Below, one piece after another: positions 61,670 through 64,000 of a stretch of DNA of 64,000 bases. The position numbers and the translations under genes were made by a program. Position 1 is the stretch's first letter. Each line of letters opens with the position of its first letter. The DNA comes from Pseudomonas sp. BGr12 (lineage in GTDB: Bacteria; Pseudomonadota; Gammaproteobacteria; Pseudomonadales; Pseudomonadaceae). The stretch spans positions 23,081-87,080 of the forward strand of contig NZ_JALRNF010000026.1 in assembly GCF_030272895.1 (NCBI RefSeq). The letters are read 5' to 3'. The notes beneath the pieces were generated by a model. That model ran no database searches and was not told the DNA's origin. It saw only the letters and a list, made by a program, of their open reading frames with translations.

Positions 61670-62584
61670 TCAAAGGCTGTCCGGATCTCCGAAGAACATC
61701 TGAATCCTCGACCGCAACCAGCGCTCCCCAGGGTCATTATCCTGCGACCCGCGCCAGGCCATGTGCAGTTCGAAGGTCTGCACCTCGATCGGCGGATCCT
61801 CGGCGCGCAGCCCCCCGGCGGCAGTCAGGACATCGGCGGTGTAGTCGGGTACGGTGGCGATGATGTCGGTGCCCGACAGCAGGCTGCCCAGGCCGTTGAA
61901 CTGCGGCACGGCCAGGACTACATGGCGTTTGCGCCCGTGTTTTTCCAGGATCTCGTCCATGAACCCGCCCAGGTCGCCGGCAAAGGACACCAGTGCGTGG
62001 GGGCGGGCGCAGAAGTCGTCCAGGCTCAGGCTGCCGGGCATGCTGTCGGCACGCAGTACCTTGGGTTTGCTGCGGCGCAGCACCTTGCGCTTGGCGTTGG
62101 CCGGCAGGTCGTTGGTCCAGCTCACGCCCACCGAGATCTCGCCGCTGGCCAGCAGCGCCGGCATCAACAGGTAGTTGACCCGGCGTACCACCAGGACGAT
62201 GCCGGGCGCTTCGGCGCGCACGCGCTTGAGCAACTGCGGCAGCAGGGCGAATTCGGCGTCGTCCGACAGGCCGATACGAAACACCGCGGTGCTGGTGGTC
62301 GGGTCGAAGTCGGCGGCGCGGCTGACGGCGGTGGAGATCGAGTCCAGGGCCGGCGACAGCAGGGCGAAGATTTCCATGGCCCGCGCCGAGGGCTCCATGC
62401 TGCGCCCGGTGCGTACGAACAGCGGATCGTCGAACAGGTTGCGCAGGCGTGACAGTGCGGCGCTGATGGCGGGCTGGCCGAGGAACAGCTTCTCGGCGGC
62501 GCGGGTTACGCTACGCTCGTGCATCAGGGTCTCGAAGACGATCAGCAGGTTCAGGTCGACGCGACGCAAGTCGTTACGGTTCAT
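61670..62584 (-). CDS. mexT: LysR-family regulator MexT
   Basis: This 304-residue LysR-type activator of the MexEF-OprN efflux operon agrees over its whole length with P. aeruginosa MexT as I remember it: MNRNDLRRVDLNLLIVFETLM, RAAEKLFLGQPAISAALSRL (HTH), DDPLFVRTGRSMEPSARAMEI, PNANAKRKVLRRS-type central region (DLPANAKRKVLRRS), SFAGDLGGFMDEI and a terminal RSRIQMFFGDPDSL. Length equals that of the functional, non-frameshifted form. It is divergent from mexS, as in P. aeruginosa, but mexEF-oprN is about 12 kb away here rather than adjacent. The gene looks intact. Confidence 0.95.
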   Translation of the reverse strand: MNRNDLRRVDLNLLIVFETLMHERSVTRAAEKLFLGQPAISAALSRLRNLFDDPLFVRTGRSMEPSARAMEIFALLSPALDSISTAVSRAADFDPTTSTAVFRIGLSDDAEFALLPQLLKRVRAEAPGIVLVVRRVNYLLMPALLASGEISVGVSWTNDLPANAKRKVLRRSKPKVLRADSMPGSLSLDDFCARPHALVSFAGDLGGFMDEILEKHGRKRHVVLAVPQFNGLGSLLSGTDIIATVPDYTADVLTAAGGLRAEDPPIEVQTFELHMAWRGSQDNDPGERWLRSRIQMFFGDPDSL

Positions 62585-62783
62585 CGGCTCGGCTTCACTG
62601 GACGAAGGGGGCAGAGGTGAATCTTAAGGGTAAAGGCTGTTACCCTGCACCGCATAATTTGCCGGCTGCGGTTTCGGCATCAATCAATGACAGGCATGTC
62701 GACTATTAATGGCCACGGATGGTCTAACCATAAAAGCCCGGATAGAGTTCAGGGTATTAGAGGTTCACTAGGCGAGGTTTGCG
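62585..62783. promoter_or_regulatory. mexS-mexT divergent promoter region
   Basis: This 199-bp gap contains the palindrome ATGGT-CTA-ACCAT (62719-62731), whose ACCAT matches the ACYAT end of the MexT box, and a GTCGAC core (62698-62703). The full ATCA-N5-GTCGAT-N4-ACYAT consensus is not present at correct spacing, so MexT binding here is possible but unproven. Confidence 0.4.
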
Positions 62784-63806
62784 ATGTCCCGCATGATCCG
62801 TTTCCACAAATTCGGCCCGGCCGAGGTGCTCAAGGTCGAAGAGCAGGCCACGCGCCAGCCGGCTGCCGGTGAAGTGCAGATCCGTGTGCAGGCGATCGGC
62901 ATCAGCTGGTACGACGTGCTCTGGCGCCAGAACCTGGCGCCGACCCAGGCACACCTGCCGGCGGGCATGGGCCATGAAATGGCCGGTGTGGTCACGGCCG
63001 TGGGCGAAGGCGTCGACGACCTGGCGGTGGGCGACAAGGTCGCCAGCTTTCCGGCCAGCAGCGCCAATGATTATCCGGTGTACGGTGAGATCATCGTATT
63101 GCCGCGCAATGCCGTGACCCGCTACCCGGACATCCTCACCCCGATCGAAGCCAGCGTGCATTACACGCCCTTGCTGATCGCCTATTTCGCCTTTGTCGAC
63201 CTGGCCCGGGCCAAGGCCGGCCAGACTGCCCTGGTTACCGATGCCAGCCATTGCGCGGGCCCCGCCTTCGTGCAGATGGGCAAGGCCCTGGGCATCACGG
63301 TGTTCGCCGCAACCAAGGATGCCGAAGAGCGCGACTATCTGCTGCAGCTTGGCGCCGACAAGGTCATCGTCACCGAAGAGCAGGACCTGCTCATGCAGGT
63401 CAACAAGTACACCAACAACCGCGGGGTCGATATGGTCCTCGACGGCCTGGGCGGCCCGCAGATGTCGCTGCTCGGCGATGTCCTGGCGCCGCGCGGCAGC
63501 CTGGTGCTGTATGGCCTGCAGGGCGGCAACCAGACGCCGTTCCCGGCCTGTGCGGCGTTCCAGAAGAACATCCAGTTCTTCGTGCATTGCATCGGCAACT
63601 TCACCGGCAAGCCGGAGCTGGGTATCTGCCAGGACCAGGTGGCCCTGCAGCGGGCACTGCGCGATATCAACCAGTTCACCGCCGACAAGCTGCTGACTCC
63701 GCAGATCATCAAGGTCTATCCGTTCGAGCGTGTGGTCGAGGCGCATCGTTACATGGATGAGTGTCCGTGCGGTGGGCGGCTCGTGCTGGAACTTGCCGAC
63801 GCCTGA
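62784..63806 (+). CDS. mexS: MexS, MDR-family oxidoreductase
   Basis: This 340-residue zinc-dependent-alcohol-dehydrogenase-superfamily (MDR, quinone-oxidoreductase-like) protein has the GroES-like N-terminal half with GMGHEMAGVVTAVGEGVDDLAVGDKV, and a Rossmann half with LVTDASHCAGPAFVQMGKALGITVFAATKD. Its identity as MexS follows from its place divergent from mexT and its resemblance to the P. aeruginosa protein. There, loss of MexS activates MexT and MexEF-OprN, so MexS probably detoxifies an endogenous electrophile. ATG 62784 has GAGG 6 nt before. A terminator follows. Confidence 0.93.
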   Translation: MSRMIRFHKFGPAEVLKVEEQATRQPAAGEVQIRVQAIGISWYDVLWRQNLAPTQAHLPAGMGHEMAGVVTAVGEGVDDLAVGDKVASFPASSANDYPVYGEIIVLPRNAVTRYPDILTPIEASVHYTPLLIAYFAFVDLARAKAGQTALVTDASHCAGPAFVQMGKALGITVFAATKDAEERDYLLQLGADKVIVTEEQDLLMQVNKYTNNRGVDMVLDGLGGPQMSLLGDVLAPRGSLVLYGLQGGNQTPFPACAAFQKNIQFFVHCIGNFTGKPELGICQDQVALQRALRDINQFTADKLLTPQIIKVYPFERVVEAHRYMDECPCGGRLVLELADA

Positions 63807-63825
63807 GTGCCTGGATCGATCCAAC

Positions 63826-63854
63826 AAGCCCGGGCATTGCTCGGGCTTTTTTTT
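63826..63854 (+). terminator. Rho-independent terminator of mexS
   Basis: AAGCCCGGGC (63826-63835) pairs with GCTCGGGCTT (63839-63848) around ATT, and the T-run extends to 63854. Confidence 0.92.
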
Positions 63855-63929
63855 GGCTCTTCACGGAATACAGGGGCTACGATCCTTGGGCTTGGGGGCT
63901 GAGGCTGTGAGCTTATCCATTCCATGCGG

Positions 63930-64000
63930 CGACGCTGCCGGCCCCTTCCGCCCTTACGGCGGGTCCCTTTTGTCTTGGCAAAAGGAACCAAAACCGCTCG
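63930..64000. repeat. dispersed Pseudomonas intergenic repeat, cut by window end
   Basis: The motif ccgcccttacggcgggtccc followed by ttttgtcttggcaaaaggaa and ccaaaacc recalls a repeat seen many times in Pseudomonas intergenic DNA; this is from memory. It has a small inner stem (CCGCC/GGCGG). The open frame across it (63749-63991, minus) has a biased, low-complexity composition and is not called. Confidence 0.5.

Noticed and set aside
62585..62783. full-consensus MexT box between mexS and mexT
   Set aside because: Parts of the motif are present, but none on either strand has correct spacing for ATCA-N5-GTCGAT-N4-ACYAT.
63749..63991. 80-codon minus-strand open frame at the window end
   Set aside because: Low-complexity Arg/Ser/Pro-rich product spanning the mexS terminator and a dispersed intergenic repeat.

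Overview
The window is chromosomal DNA of a fluorescent Pseudomonas, most likely of the P. putida group. Coding regions are GC-rich with strongly GC3-biased codons. An MvaT/MvaU-type xenogeneic silencer is present, as are the OprD porin family, MexEF-OprN with MexS/MexT, a CheR/CheB/hybrid-kinase cluster, and many copies of the P. putida-type REP sequence (core gggagcgggcttgccccgcga). Gene order in two blocks (gloA, mvaU, oprD, cobF; and hpd, DJ-1, mexEF-oprN) matches what I remember of P. putida KT2440; this was not checked. I see no rRNA, tRNA, prophage, integrase, IS element or CRISPR array.

Layout. 1-1.8 kb: a 5'-truncated NnrS, a DUF3079 protein and a small unknown. 1.9-5.3 kb: a luciferase-like monooxygenase and its flavin reductase, divergent from an NCS1 purine/pyrimidine permease, with a matching operator-like site at each promoter. 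5.3-10.3 kb: glyoxalase I, MvaU-like silencer, OprD-type porin, CobF, and a glycosyltransferase. 10.3-17.3 kb: a sensory module, made of a response regulator divergent from an overlapping run of hybrid kinase, CheR, CheB, second hybrid kinase and response regulator. 17.4-18.8 kb: a DUF2235/Tle1-like hydrolase. 18.8-22.6 kb: beta-oxidation-type thiolase, 3-hydroxyacyl-CoA dehydrogenase and TetR, divergent from an AraC regulator. 22.6-28.1 kb: periplasmic catalase KatB, then a DHDPS-family lyase and class II aldolase divergent from XRE-cupin and AraC regulators, then a LysE exporter. 28.5-32.6 kb: TerC/CBS protein, RarD-like permease, CSS-motif c-di-GMP phosphodiesterase. 32.9-36.2 kb: Hpd, a CSS-type sensor without an output domain, a DJ-1 protein and a yeast-type cytosine deaminase. 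36.2-42.4 kb: two related sensor kinases facing each other, one coupled by 4-nt overlaps to ybhP-clsB-ybhN. 42.5-50 kb: TPR protein and mexEF-oprN. 50-52 kb: lipoprotein, HxlR and MFS exporter. 52.2-59.6 kb: c-di-GMP and oxygen/redox sensing (HD-GYP; a globin-coupled GGDEF-EAL; Aer receptor), with a strong candidate small RNA between two of them. 59.7-63.8 kb: Tat-exported amidohydrolase, mexT and mexS.

How the genes work together. The main theme is signal transduction and stress response. MexT and MexS are known to control mexEF-oprN; here they lie about 12 kb from it instead of next to it, with HxlR/MFS and second-messenger genes in between. Three c-di-GMP enzymes, an Aer-like receptor and five histidine-kinase/receiver proteins suggest a region rich in environmental sensing. 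REP elements mark several gene ends and in two cases supply the stop codon of the neighbouring gene.

The best candidates for undescribed biology are: the roughly 116-nt structured RNA at 55557-55672; the kinase-CheR-CheB-kinase-receiver module without a chemoreceptor; the output-less CSS sensor beside hpd; a ribosome-site-occluding hairpin at mexE together with a MexT-box-like site; and a 194-bp element bounded by perfect 25-bp inverted REP-like ends.
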